64,000 bases of DNA. It comes from Alcanivoracaceae bacterium. Lineage in GTDB: Bacteria; Pseudomonadota; Gammaproteobacteria; Pseudomonadales; Alcanivoracaceae. Under the pieces are notes generated by a model. The model ran no database searches. It was not told where the DNA came from and worked only from the letters and a program-made list of their open reading frames with translations. The stretch spans positions 186,001 to 250,000 of the forward strand of contig JAGLCJ010000013.1 in the NCBI GenBank assembly GCA_023146255.1, given 5' to 3'. This document shows, piece by piece, positions 20,002 to 27,596 of the stretch. A program made the translations under genes and the position numbers. The first letter of the stretch is position 1, and every line of letters begins with the position of its first letter.

Positions 20002-21062
20002 TGAGCTTTGCGCCGCTGAAGAATGATCGTTTCCTGCGGGCGCTGAAGCGCGAGCCTGTGGACATGACCCCGGTCTGGATGATGCGTCAGGCCGGTCGTT
20101 ATCTGCCGGAATACCGTGCCTCGCGGCAAAAGGCCGGCAGTTTCATGGATCTTTGCACCAACCCGGATCTGGCCTGTGAAGTGACGCTGCAACCACTGGC
20201 CCGCTACCCGCTTGATGCCGCCATTCTGTTCTCCGACATTCTCACCATTCCCGATGCCATGGGGCTGGGCCTGTATTTTGAAACCGGCGAAGGCCCGCGT
20301 TTCAAAAAGATTGTTCGCACAGCGGCAGATGTTGATGCGCTGCCGATTCCTGATGTGGAAAGCGATCTTGGTTATGTTATGAAGGCGGTCAGCACCATTC
20401 GTCGCGAGTTGAATGGTTCGGTGCCGCTGATCGGCTTTTCTGGTAGTCCGTGGACGCTGGCCACCTACATGGTGGAAGGCGGCTCGTCGAAAGATTTTCG
20501 CCATCTCAAGGCGATGATCTACGACCAGCCGGAGGTGGCACATCGGTTGCTCGACAAGTTGGCGCAAACGGTAATTACCTATCTGAACGGACAGATTCGC
20601 CACGGTGCTCAGGCAGTGCAGATTTTTGATACCTGGGGTGGCTCGTTGTCGGCCGAGGCCTATAAGCAATTTTCCCTTCGCTACATGAAGCAGATCGTCG
20701 ATGGACTGATTCGTGATCAGGGCGGCCGTGCCGTGCCGGTGATTTTGTTCACCAAGAATGGTGGCCTTTGGCTTGAGTCGATGGCTGCCACCGGCTGTGA
20801 TGCACTGGGTCTGGACTGGACCATCAATATCGGCGATGCCCGTCGTCGGGTTGGCGACAAGGTTGCCCTGCAGGGCAATATGGATCCGGCCGTGCTGTAC
20901 GCCTCACCGGCAACCATTCGCGCTGAAGTGAAACGCATCCTGAAAGATTTCGGTGATCATCCCGGCCATGTTTTCAATCTTGGTCATGGCATCACGCCGG
21001 AAGTGGATCCGGAGCATGCCCGGGTATTTATCGAAGCGGTGCACGAATTCAGCCAGCGCTGA
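20001..21062 (+). CDS. hemE: Uroporphyrinogen decarboxylase
   Basis: The enzyme removes four carboxyl groups from uroporphyrinogen III to make coproporphyrinogen III in haem synthesis. Both family signatures are present: PVWMMRQAGRYLPEYR near residue 27, and GFSGSPWTLATYMVEGG with the following GSSKDF. Asp in AAILFSDILTIPDAMG is the catalytic region. The 353-residue length is typical. One base overlaps gltD, and the pairing gltD-hemE is as I recall from Pseudomonas. A strong hairpin follows the stop. Confidence 0.97.
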   Translation: MSFAPLKNDRFLRALKREPVDMTPVWMMRQAGRYLPEYRASRQKAGSFMDLCTNPDLACEVTLQPLARYPLDAAILFSDILTIPDAMGLGLYFETGEGPRFKKIVRTAADVDALPIPDVESDLGYVMKAVSTIRRELNGSVPLIGFSGSPWTLATYMVEGGSSKDFRHLKAMIYDQPEVAHRLLDKLAQTVITYLNGQIRHGAQAVQIFDTWGGSLSAEAYKQFSLRYMKQIVDGLIRDQGGRAVPVILFTKNGGLWLESMAATGCDALGLDWTINIGDARRRVGDKVALQGNMDPAVLYASPATIRAEVKRILKDFGDHPGHVFNLGHGITPEVDPEHARVFIEAVHEFSQR

Positions 21063-21092
21063 ATTGCTTTTGGGGTTGCTGACACTGCAGAT

Positions 21093-21126
21093 GATTGAGG
21101 GCGCCGCTGGCGCCCTCAATCGTTTT
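21093..21126 (+). terminator. Rho-independent terminator after hemE
   Basis: A perfect 13-bp inverted repeat (21093-21105 and 21109-21121, GATTGAGGGCGCC type) with a GCT loop is followed by GTTTT. It abuts the stop codon of the convergent gene at 21125. Confidence 0.88.
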
Positions 21127-21583
21127 ACATGCCGATCTTGCGTAGTTGGTAGACGTTGTGTGCCAACGCAACCACTTCACCGCTGGCATCCTTCAGCTCC
21201 ACGTCCCAGGAAAAGTCGCATTTGCCATTGGCTTCGGTCTCGGCCTCAATCCGGGCAATTTCGTCTTCGCCCAAACGAACCTCTACAGTGATATCGGTTT
21301 TCGCCGGCCGGCGGAAGCGGATGCTCATGTCTTTGACGATCGGATAGAACTTCCGGGTGTCGAAGCTGGTCATGTACACCACACCACCAGGCAATTCGGC
21401 CAGCGTGAACAGGGCGCCGGCATACATGGTGCCGACGTGGTTGATGTTGAGGTCATAGGGCATCAGCATCTTGCAGTAACCACGCTCCAGTTCCAGTACC
21501 TTGACACCGCAGCGGCTGACAAAGGGAAAGGTGTTCTCGGATGCCTGGCGCAGGGTTTCGATCTGTTCGGCGGTGAGCGACAT
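21125..21583 (-). CDS. Hot-dog fold thioesterase family protein (DUF4442-like)
   Basis: A 152-residue protein with the hot-dog pattern: a helix near INHVGTMYAGALFTLAELPGG and following strands (YPIVKDMSIRFRRPAKTDITVEVRL). It resembles the DUF4442/YiiD C-terminal group of putative acyl-CoA thioesterases. Substrate cannot be read from the sequence. The ATG at 21583 has GGAGAACC upstream. It stands alone, convergent with hemE and divergent from the deacetylase gene. Confidence 0.75.
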   Translation of the reverse strand: MSLTAEQIETLRQASENTFPFVSRCGVKVLELERGYCKMLMPYDLNINHVGTMYAGALFTLAELPGGVVYMTSFDTRKFYPIVKDMSIRFRRPAKTDITVEVRLGEDEIARIEAETEANGKCDFSWDVELKDASGEVVALAHNVYQLRKIGM

Positions 21584-21658
21584 ACGGTTCTCCGGTGGTC
21601 GGCTTCTGAATCAACACCGGGATGCTACCATCGACAAAATTGACCGGAGGTATCCGAA

Positions 21659-22702
21659 ATGGTCAGGACCTTGGTGAAAACCGTCATGCTGAGCCTGTTG
21701 CTGGTGCAGCCAGCCCCGGCGGCGGTGATTCTGATGTATCACCATATCGATGCCGGCGCTCCGGCCGCGACCTCGGTAACGCCGGAACAGTTCAACGAGC
21801 ATCTCGACAGGCTGTCGGCGGAAGGCTTTGAGGTGGTGCGGCTTGATGACCTGATTGAGCAGGTTCGCGCCGGCGCCGATCCGCGCCGAAAGCTGGTGGC
21901 AATCACCTTTGATGATGCCTATCGCAGTATCTATGAGGTCGGCCTGCCAGCGCTGGAGGCGCGCGGCTGGCAGGGTGCGGTGTTTATTAATACCGGTGGT
22001 GTTGGTGATGGCCCCATGGCCATGACCCAGGAGATGGTCACGGACATGCATCGACGCGGGCATTTGCTGCTCAATCACAGCCATTCCCATCCGCATATGG
22101 TGCGGCGCCTTGACCGGGAGACCGAGCTGGACTGGCGTCAGCGTATTCGTGGAGAGATTGAACAGGCGCAACAGAAGTTGGCGGAATGGACCGGTGCCGA
22201 TGTTCTGCCGTGGCTGGCATGGCCGTACGGCGAGCAGACCCGGGATCTCCGTGGACTGTCCCGTGACATGGGCTACCTCGGCTTCGGGCAGCAAAGCGGC
22301 GCACTGGATGCCAGCATTGACTGGCAAAATATCCCGCGCATTCCGGTCAACCGGCAGTACGCTGGCTGGTCTTCCTTGCGGGAGAAGTTACTCGCACTGC
22401 CGTTTCCGTTACGGGCGACATTGCCGGAGGATGGTGTCACCCGGTTAGCCAGACCGGAGCTGACACTGGTGTTGAACGGCGACTGGCGGGGGCGCCAACT
22501 GCAGTGTTTTATTGGCGGCAAATTGATGCAGCCAACGGTCCGTTTCAGTGATGGTGTCAGTGAAGTGACCTTGCGTGCTGCTACCGATATTCCGATTGGC
22601 CGTAGTCGCTATAACTGCACGGCGTTTGCCGGGGATGGACGCTATTACTGGCATTCCTGGGTGTGGATGCGGCGTACTGACAGTGGCTGGTATCCGGAGT
22701 GA
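21659..22702 (+). CDS. Secreted NodB-type polysaccharide deacetylase
   Basis: The protein is likely to remove acetyl groups from N-acetylated glycans in the periplasm. A signal peptide (about residues 1-22, ending PAPAA) precedes the NodB domain. Metal and catalytic motifs are TFDD (83-86), HSHSH (140-144) and WPYG (188-191). A C-terminal domain of about 110 residues after the NodB fold carries WRGRQLQCFIGG and YNCTAFAGDGRYYWHSW and looks like a beta-sandwich; such extensions occur in PgaB-like proteins, but this one is not recognised. GGAGG precedes the ATG. Its stop abuts the stop of the convergent bax-like gene with no base between. Confidence 0.85.
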   Translation: MVRTLVKTVMLSLLLVQPAPAAVILMYHHIDAGAPAATSVTPEQFNEHLDRLSAEGFEVVRLDDLIEQVRAGADPRRKLVAITFDDAYRSIYEVGLPALEARGWQGAVFINTGGVGDGPMAMTQEMVTDMHRRGHLLLNHSHSHPHMVRRLDRETELDWRQRIRGEIEQAQQKLAEWTGADVLPWLAWPYGEQTRDLRGLSRDMGYLGFGQQSGALDASIDWQNIPRIPVNRQYAGWSSLREKLLALPFPLRATLPEDGVTRLARPELTLVLNGDWRGRQLQCFIGGKLMQPTVRFSDGVSEVTLRAATDIPIGRSRYNCTAFAGDGRYYWHSWVWMRRTDSGWYPE

Positions 22703-23509
22703 TCAGTAACTGGGGAAACGGTCAAAACGGTTCTGCCGGATCAGGCCACGGACCATGCCGATATATTCTTCACCAAGCTCTGAGTAACCTTCCAGACCGG
22801 CGGCCAGATCGCTGCCGGTAAACGGCTCATTCTGATCCCGCGATTGCTCTCTTATCAGGCGCAGCTCGGTATAACGCGGGTGGCTGTTGAGGTTGTGCAT
22901 GTAGCGACGGACGCTTTCCGCCGCCGAGGAGAATCGTGCCACTTCATGGCGTGCGCCTTCGCGCCGGTTCTGTGGCACCAGGCCGCAACCTTTTACGAAA
23001 CACCAGTGACCGAAATAGTTGTTTCCTTCCTCTGCAAACCGGGATGTGCCCCAGGCAGATTCCAGCGCTCCCTGAGCCAGCGCCAGATCCGCTGGTACGA
23101 TATCAATCCGGCGCAGCAATATGCGGCTCCATTCATCGTTGAGGGGTTCAGGGATGTCGAGCCGGTAACGTTGCGACAGGTCCTCCAGCCAGGCCTGATC
23201 CCTGCCGGTCAAGGGCGCGCCATCGACAATTTGCTGATGCAGTGCCAGCAGGCGCTCACGTTTGCTGAGCAGGTCGCGGTTGTTTTGCTGGATGACCGGC
23301 AGAAGCAGGTTTACCAGTCGGGCCTTGCGCGCGTCGGTTTCATCCTCAGGCAATGGCCATATCGGGGGGGTGTCGCTGATTGCCCCCGTTTCTGAGAGCC
23401 GGCTGTGCTGATACCAGTAACTGATCAGCGGCAGGAAAAGCAGAAACACCAATACCGTAAACAACGCGCTGCGCTGCCAGAGCTGGTCATGCTTATGCCG
23501 GTAGGTCAT
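22703..23509 (-). CDS. Bax-like glucosaminidase-domain protein
   Basis: The protein has an N-terminal membrane anchor or signal sequence (about residues 15-34, LFTVLVFLLFLPLISYW) and a C-terminal mannosyl-glycoprotein endo-beta-N-acetylglucosaminidase-like domain. ADLALAQGALESAWGTSRFAEE has the lysozyme-like catalytic Glu, followed by NNYFGHWCF and SVRRYMHNLNSHPRYTELR. This is the layout of E. coli Bax, a putative peptidoglycan hydrolase. It is 268 residues, normal for the family. GGAG precedes the ATG. It follows phhB by 38 bases on the same strand. Confidence 0.85.
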   Translation of the reverse strand: MTYRHKHDQLWQRSALFTVLVFLLFLPLISYWYQHSRLSETGAISDTPPIWPLPEDETDARKARLVNLLLPVIQQNNRDLLSKRERLLALHQQIVDGAPLTGRDQAWLEDLSQRYRLDIPEPLNDEWSRILLRRIDIVPADLALAQGALESAWGTSRFAEEGNNYFGHWCFVKGCGLVPQNRREGARHEVARFSSAAESVRRYMHNLNSHPRYTELRLIREQSRDQNEPFTGSDLAAGLEGYSELGEEYIGMVRGLIRQNRFDRFPSY

Positions 23510-23547
23510 GGGGGCTCCGGTACTGTCTGGCTCCGGCGCGCAATGAC

Positions 23548-23886
23548 TCAGTGCTGAGCCAGCAAATCTGTACGAGCGGCGCAGATAAAGTCGTTACGGT
23601 GCAATCCACGAATCTTGTGCGACCACCAGGTGACGGTGACCTTGCCCCACTCCGTCAGTAGTGCCGGGTGGTGGCCGAGAGATTCGGCCAGCTCGGCAAC
23701 ACGCTGGGTAAATGCCATGGCATCAACGAAGTTACCGAAGCTGAACTGGCGCTGCAGTTTGACAATGCCATCCTCTTCCACCAGCTTCCACTCCGGCACT
23801 TCCTCATGCCAGTGAGCAATCTGCTGGTCGGAAGCCTGCGGTGCGTCAGCACGGCAGGCTTCGCAGACCTCGTTGGCCAAACTCAT
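23548..23886 (-). CDS. phhB: Pterin-4a-carbinolamine dehydratase
   Basis: The enzyme dehydrates 4a-hydroxytetrahydrobiopterin to recycle the cofactor of phenylalanine hydroxylase. The 112-residue protein contains the family motif around ESLGHHPALLTEWGKVTVTWWSH, with the paired catalytic histidines and a third His downstream, and a final HRNDFICAARTD. Phenylalanine hydroxylase (phhA), the usual neighbour, is absent here. The start overlaps the upstream lipoprotein gene by four bases, which suggests co-translation with an unrelated gene. Confidence 0.92.
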   Translation of the reverse strand: MSLANEVCEACRADAPQASDQQIAHWHEEVPEWKLVEEDGIVKLQRQFSFGNFVDAMAFTQRVAELAESLGHHPALLTEWGKVTVTWWSHKIRGLHRNDFICAARTDLLAQH

Positions 23887-24617
23887 CGTCCTGCCACCGT
23901 CGGCGCAGCACAGAGGCGGGCCGGTTCCTTGCTGCCGCCGGGTGCCAGCCGGGCCAACATGCGCCGGGTCCGTTCGAGCTCGGTTTCGTCTCGTTCCTTG
24001 CCGGGCATTTCCATTGAGTCGGCTAACCGCAAAAGCACGGATTTCATGGTCTCGGGCATCAACGCCGGCTGCCGGTGCTGAACGACATAAATCAGCTCGC
24101 CTTTCTTGAACAGCAGGAAGCCGTAGTAATACAGGCCGGATACTTCCGGTATGTCGACAGCCTTGCTGCTGTCCACGTCGAGACTGATGATCGACATCAT
24201 TGCCCGCGGGTCACTGTCTTGAATCTGTTCGCGGTGTACCACCTCGGCAGATTTCACCATCGGCGAATCAGCCACCACGCTGCGCAGATAGCCGTTCAGT
24301 ACCAGATTGAGCAGAGTCTGGTCGGCGGCAAAACGGGGAATACGCAGGTTCGGGTTGCCCTCAGCGCGCAAGTAATCAATCCGGAACATGCGACCGCTGG
24401 CATCCCACATGGTGGTGGAGCCGCCGTACTGGTCACAGCGCTCATCAAGGGCGACGTGGCCACGGAAAGTGTTCAGGCTGAGGTCGATGGAATAGGCCGC
24501 CGCCGGGGCGTGGTAGAAATCACCCTCACGGGCGCCCTGCATGCCCTGGCAGCCAGTCAGCAATGCCGCCCCGGTTACCATCAGGGCTGCGGACAGGGAG
24601 CGTATTTTTGTTGTCAT
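23883..24617 (-). CDS. Lipoprotein of unknown function
   Basis: A 244-residue protein with a clear lipoprotein signal (ALLTGC, Cys about residue 22). No family is recognised. The mature part contains hydrophobic strands with DLSLNTFRGHVALDERCDQYGG and a final charged helix (KERDETELERTRRMLARL). The region SIISLDVDSSKAVDIPEVSGLYYYGFLLFKKGELIYVVQHRQP suggests a compact beta fold. It is translationally coupled to phhB downstream and has its own promoter-like sequence upstream. Confidence 0.7.
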   Translation of the reverse strand: MTTKIRSLSAALMVTGAALLTGCQGMQGAREGDFYHAPAAAYSIDLSLNTFRGHVALDERCDQYGGSTTMWDASGRMFRIDYLRAEGNPNLRIPRFAADQTLLNLVLNGYLRSVVADSPMVKSAEVVHREQIQDSDPRAMMSIISLDVDSSKAVDIPEVSGLYYYGFLLFKKGELIYVVQHRQPALMPETMKSVLLRLADSMEMPGKERDETELERTRRMLARLAPGGSKEPARLCAAPTVAGR

Positions 24618-24647
24618 TATGATGATCCTGAAAACAGCAATGGCCGC

Positions 24648-24675
24648 ATCATAGCACAGGCTCAGCGGCTGTCAG
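24648..24675 (-). promoter_or_regulatory. Candidate extended -10 promoter of the lipoprotein-phhB unit
   Basis: On the minus strand, CTGACA (24675-24670) and TATGAT (24653-24648) are 16 bases apart, and TGC precedes the -10. The -10 ends about 30 bases before the lipoprotein start codon. Both boxes differ from consensus by one base. Confidence 0.55.
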
Positions 24676-24692
24676 CTGGCCCCCCTGAGGTT

Positions 24693-25103
24693 CTAGCGGG
24701 GCAGTCGACGAATCAGGTGCAGCTGTTTGAAGTTGCGCTCTCCGGCCAGACGCTGCCACTCGCTGACAGCTTCTCCTTCATCACTGAACACCCGGGGAGA
24801 CAGGGTCTCCAGCAGCTTGCAGCCGGGCAGCTTCTTCAGCCGCTTGTTGAAGGCATTGAGTGCCTTGCCACGCTCATCAATGGTCAGGCTGGCCTCCAGC
24901 TCGGCCGGGCACTGGGCGGCACTGCTGGCCTGAAACTGGTGGCGCTGCTCTGACAGCAGCACGTGATGAGTAATGTCCCGGGTGCGCGGATCGCGGATCT
25001 CGAAGCAGTCGGTGGTCCAGAAGTAATGGCATACCACGCCCTCCGCCAGCGCCGTTAGTGGGCAAAGCAGGATGACAGCAAGGCAGAGGCGTAGCGTGGT
25101 CAT
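24693..25103 (-). CDS. Small secreted protein of unknown function
   Basis: A 136-residue protein with a Sec signal peptide (MTTLRLCLAVILLCPLTALAEG). The mature part has four or five cysteines (VVCHYFWTTDCFEI, AAQCPAEL, LPGCKLL), consistent with disulfides in the periplasm, and a basic helix (ALNAFNKRLKKLPGC). No family is recognised. It starts four bases after the desaturase stop on the same strand, so the two are almost certainly one operon. Confidence 0.65.
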   Translation of the reverse strand: MTTLRLCLAVILLCPLTALAEGVVCHYFWTTDCFEIRDPRTRDITHHVLLSEQRHQFQASSAAQCPAELEASLTIDERGKALNAFNKRLKKLPGCKLLETLSPRVFSDEGEAVSEWQRLAGERNFKQLHLIRRLPR

Positions 25104-25107
25104 TGGC

Positions 25108-25929
25108 TCAGGAGGCTTCCTGTTGGCGCTGTTGCCGTCCCGGTTCCCATTGCAGAAGCATGGTATCGACGATCAGCTCCTCGGGGATCCGGTCGCGAAT
25201 CTGGCCGTGCAGCTCCGGCAGCTTGCTCCAGTGCAGGCCTGGCAACAGGTGGTGGGCGGTATGGAAACCGAGGTTCCAGGAGGTCAGGTTGTACAGTGGC
25301 AGCTCGACGTTGCGGGAGGCGACGTAGTGGTTTTCGGTGCCAGTGCCGGCATGCTGGCCGTAGGTGTTGTCGAGCAGTACCAGTAACAGCAGGACCATCG
25401 GCCCGATAAAGACTATCAGGGAGCGCAGCGGGTCAATCAGCAGGCACACCAGCAAAGGGATGTTAGCGAGCACAAACATACCCTTAAACCTTCTATATAA
25501 AAGGGGGTGGTCACGGCCAATGCGGATGATCTCCGGGTAGATCCGGGCCGCATTGAGGACATCAAACTTGATCCGGTTCATTACCGAGCCATCCGCCTCA
25601 CGCCAGGAAGCCGGGTCCTTGTCCTGATCGAGGTAGTGGCGGTGGTGGCCGATGTTGTGGTGCAGGGTCCAGCTGAACGGACTGGTGCCGGTCTGCAGGT
25701 ACATTACCACTTCGTATAGCCGGTTCAGCCAGCGCACCCGGAAGGTGTTGACGTGATGGTGGTTGTGACAGATTGCTCCGCTGGAGACCTGCACGCCGAG
25801 AAGCAGGGTCACCAGACCTAATGCCATCCAATGGCTGTCGACCAGAAAAAAGATCGAGAACTGGGCGGCCATCACGGCCAGCACCAGCAGCACGGCGGGG
25901 ATATCCGCCCGGTAGCGCATCAGGGACAT
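25108..25929 (-). CDS. Membrane fatty acid desaturase-type di-iron enzyme
   Basis: An integral membrane di-iron oxygenase, likely to act on acyl lipids. The 273-residue protein has the histidine boxes of the desaturase superfamily: HNHHH (55-59), HHNIGHHRHY (90-99) and HTAHH (223-227), plus a further GQHAGTGTENHY. Hydrophobic segments lie at about 11-30, 36-52, 150-166 and 170-187. Small size and box spacing resemble short bacterial desaturase-like proteins; the bond or position oxidised cannot be inferred. It is co-transcribed with the small secreted protein downstream. Confidence 0.8.
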   Translation of the reverse strand: MSLMRYRADIPAVLLVLAVMAAQFSIFFLVDSHWMALGLVTLLLGVQVSSGAICHNHHHVNTFRVRWLNRLYEVVMYLQTGTSPFSWTLHHNIGHHRHYLDQDKDPASWREADGSVMNRIKFDVLNAARIYPEIIRIGRDHPLLYRRFKGMFVLANIPLLVCLLIDPLRSLIVFIGPMVLLLLVLLDNTYGQHAGTGTENHYVASRNVELPLYNLTSWNLGFHTAHHLLPGLHWSKLPELHGQIRDRIPEELIVDTMLLQWEPGRQQRQQEAS

Positions 25930-26240
25930 ACCGCATTCCCATGTATCTAGTAAGAAGGCAGTATTCTATTGCGCGCAGGATTAAGCACAAGGACTGAGCG
26001 GGCCAGTAGGGCGGTCATTCGGGCCAATAGATGTGTCAAAACACGCCAGCTCTCGGGGAGGCTGCCAATAGTGGCTATCTGATATCGAGTTTTATGCCGG
26101 GTCGGCTTGCTGGATTCGGCTCTGAACTGCGGGTTATTCTTCCCGGCGTTGCTTGTCCGGATGGATGTCTGGCTTGATGAGCGCAATGGAATTTACCGGG
26201 CTGCCGGGCGGTGGTCATACAGAGAAAAGGAGCGGTAAGG
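25930..26240. other. 311-bp intergenic region between divergent desaturase and pspA-like genes
   Basis: No gene is visible. The stretch must hold the promoters of both divergent units. A weak sigma-54-like GG-N10-GC element (TGGCTTGATGAGCGCA, 26170-26185) matches the -24/-12 invariant bases but few others, and I do not rely on it. No long inverted repeat was found. A ribosome site (AAAAGGAGCGG) ends the region just before 26241. Confidence 0.5.
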
Positions 26241-26912
26241 ATGAAGGAAAGTCTCGGTTCACGAGTGGGTCGTCTGGTCAGTGGCGGGTTCAATGCACTG
26301 GTTGATGCAGTCGAAAATGCGGCCCCGGAAGTGGTCATGGAGCAGGCAACCCGGGAGATTGACGGGGCGGTAGATGAAGTGCGCGCCGAGCTGGGCCGCG
26401 TTCTGGCCAACCGCCATCTGGCCCAGAAGCGTCTGGTGGAAGAGAACCGCAAGCACAGCGAGCTGGTCGAGAAAATCGATTTTGCCGTACGCGAGGGGCG
26501 CGATGATCTGGCCGAAGTGGCGATTGCCCGGCAGATGGACGTTGAGGCCCAGATCCCGGTACTGGAGGCGGCGATTGCCACAGCCGGCGATAAAGAACGT
26601 GAGCTGGAAGGCTTTATCAATGCCCTGCAGGCGCGCAAGCGCGAGATGCTGGACGAGTTGCGTGCCTTCCGCGAAAGCCGGGCGGCAGCAGAGAGCGCAC
26701 AGGCCAGTCCGGCCACTGGCGCCGGCCCCGGTGGCAAGGCCGACCGGGCCAGTGAGGCGTTTGACCGGATCATGGAGCGCAACACCGGTATCGCAGGCGC
26801 AGGCTCTATCGATCGCAAGGACGCGGCCAAACTCGCCGAACTGGAAGAGTTGTCCCGCAGTAACCGGATCAAGGAGCGCCTCGCGGCGGTCAAGGCAAAA
26901 TCCGGCCAATGA
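26241..26912 (+). CDS. PspA/IM30-family membrane-stress protein
   Basis: PspA-family proteins are ESCRT-III-like coiled coils that bind and stabilise the inner membrane. The 223-residue protein is almost wholly helical and charged (TREIDGAVDEVRAELGRVLA, NRHLAQKRLVEENRKHSEL, LEAAIATAGDKERELEGFI) with a flexible Ala/Gly stretch about 150-170. It lacks the exact E. coli PspA N-terminus but keeps the helical layout. ATG 26241 with AAGG is preferred to a GTG at 26211. The stop overlaps yqiJ by four bases. Its neighbours, an NfeD-like and a flotillin-like gene, form the known PspA/YqiJ/YqiK-type cluster. Confidence 0.8.
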   Translation: MKESLGSRVGRLVSGGFNALVDAVENAAPEVVMEQATREIDGAVDEVRAELGRVLANRHLAQKRLVEENRKHSELVEKIDFAVREGRDDLAEVAIARQMDVEAQIPVLEAAIATAGDKERELEGFINALQARKREMLDELRAFRESRAAAESAQASPATGAGPGGKADRASEAFDRIMERNTGIAGAGSIDRKDAAKLAELEELSRSNRIKERLAAVKAKSGQ

Positions 26913-27565
26913 TCAGCTTCATGTTTCTGGCGGAGAACCTGCCGTTCGCCGCTGCGCTGTTGCTGTTGCTGGCGATCGGGGTGCTTGAAGGCGTGCTGTT
27001 GTTTTTCGGCGCCGGCTTTGCCTCGGTGCTGGAATCGCTGGTGCCGCAGGTCGATCTCGACGGTCCGCCGTCACCGACGGGCGAGGGCGCGCTGTCGCGT
27101 CTGCTTGGCTGGTTGCATATCGGCCGGGTACCGGTGCTGATCCTGCTGGTGGTATTCCTCGCCGCTTTCGGCCTGATCGGGTTGCTGATGCAGGGCATCC
27201 TGCATGGCGTCACCGGTCTGCTGTTGCCAGCCTGGCTGGCGGTAGCTCCGGCGTTCCTGCTGTCGTTGCCGGTGGTCCGGGTGGCTGGTCATGGCATTGC
27301 GATGATTATCCCGAAGGATGAAACCGAAGCCGTCACCGAGAGCAGTTTCGTTGGTCGCGTGGCGGTGATTACCCTGGGCACCGCCCGTCAGGGTGGGCCG
27401 GCGCAGGCCAAGCTCAAGGATATCCATGGTTATACCCACTACGTGATGGTCGAGCCGGAAGCCGCTGACGAGAGTTTCGCTACCGGTACGGCAGTGCTGT
27501 TGGTCAGTCAACAGGGAGCGGTGTTCCGTGCCATCGTCAATCCGAGCGGTGCACTGGTCGACTGA
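26909..27565 (+). CDS. yqiJ: YqiJ-like NfeD-type membrane protein with OB fold
   Basis: A 218-residue inner-membrane protein with hydrophobic segments at about 10-36, 70-90, 95-112 and 113-130, then a C-terminal OB-like beta domain (VGRVAVITLGTARQGGPAQA, HYVMVEPEAADESFATG). This is the layout of E. coli YqiJ and B. subtilis YuaF, which are always found next to flotillin genes. It overlaps the pspA-like gene by four bases and precedes yqiK by 31 bases. Its role is inferred to be anchoring or helping assembly of the flotillin complex. Confidence 0.82.
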   Translation: MISFMFLAENLPFAAALLLLLAIGVLEGVLLFFGAGFASVLESLVPQVDLDGPPSPTGEGALSRLLGWLHIGRVPVLILLVVFLAAFGLIGLLMQGILHGVTGLLLPAWLAVAPAFLLSLPVVRVAGHGIAMIIPKDETEAVTESSFVGRVAVITLGTARQGGPAQAKLKDIHGYTHYVMVEPEAADESFATGTAVLLVSQQGAVFRAIVNPSGALVD

Positions 27566-27596
27566 TCCTCTGAATTAACGAAGAAAGGAGTTCTCA

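Noticed and set aside
26170..26185. Sigma-54 promoter before the pspA-like gene
   Set aside because: Only the GG and GC invariants and a few other bases match TGGCAC-N5-TTGC; no enhancer-binding regulator gene is adjacent. Too weak to call.
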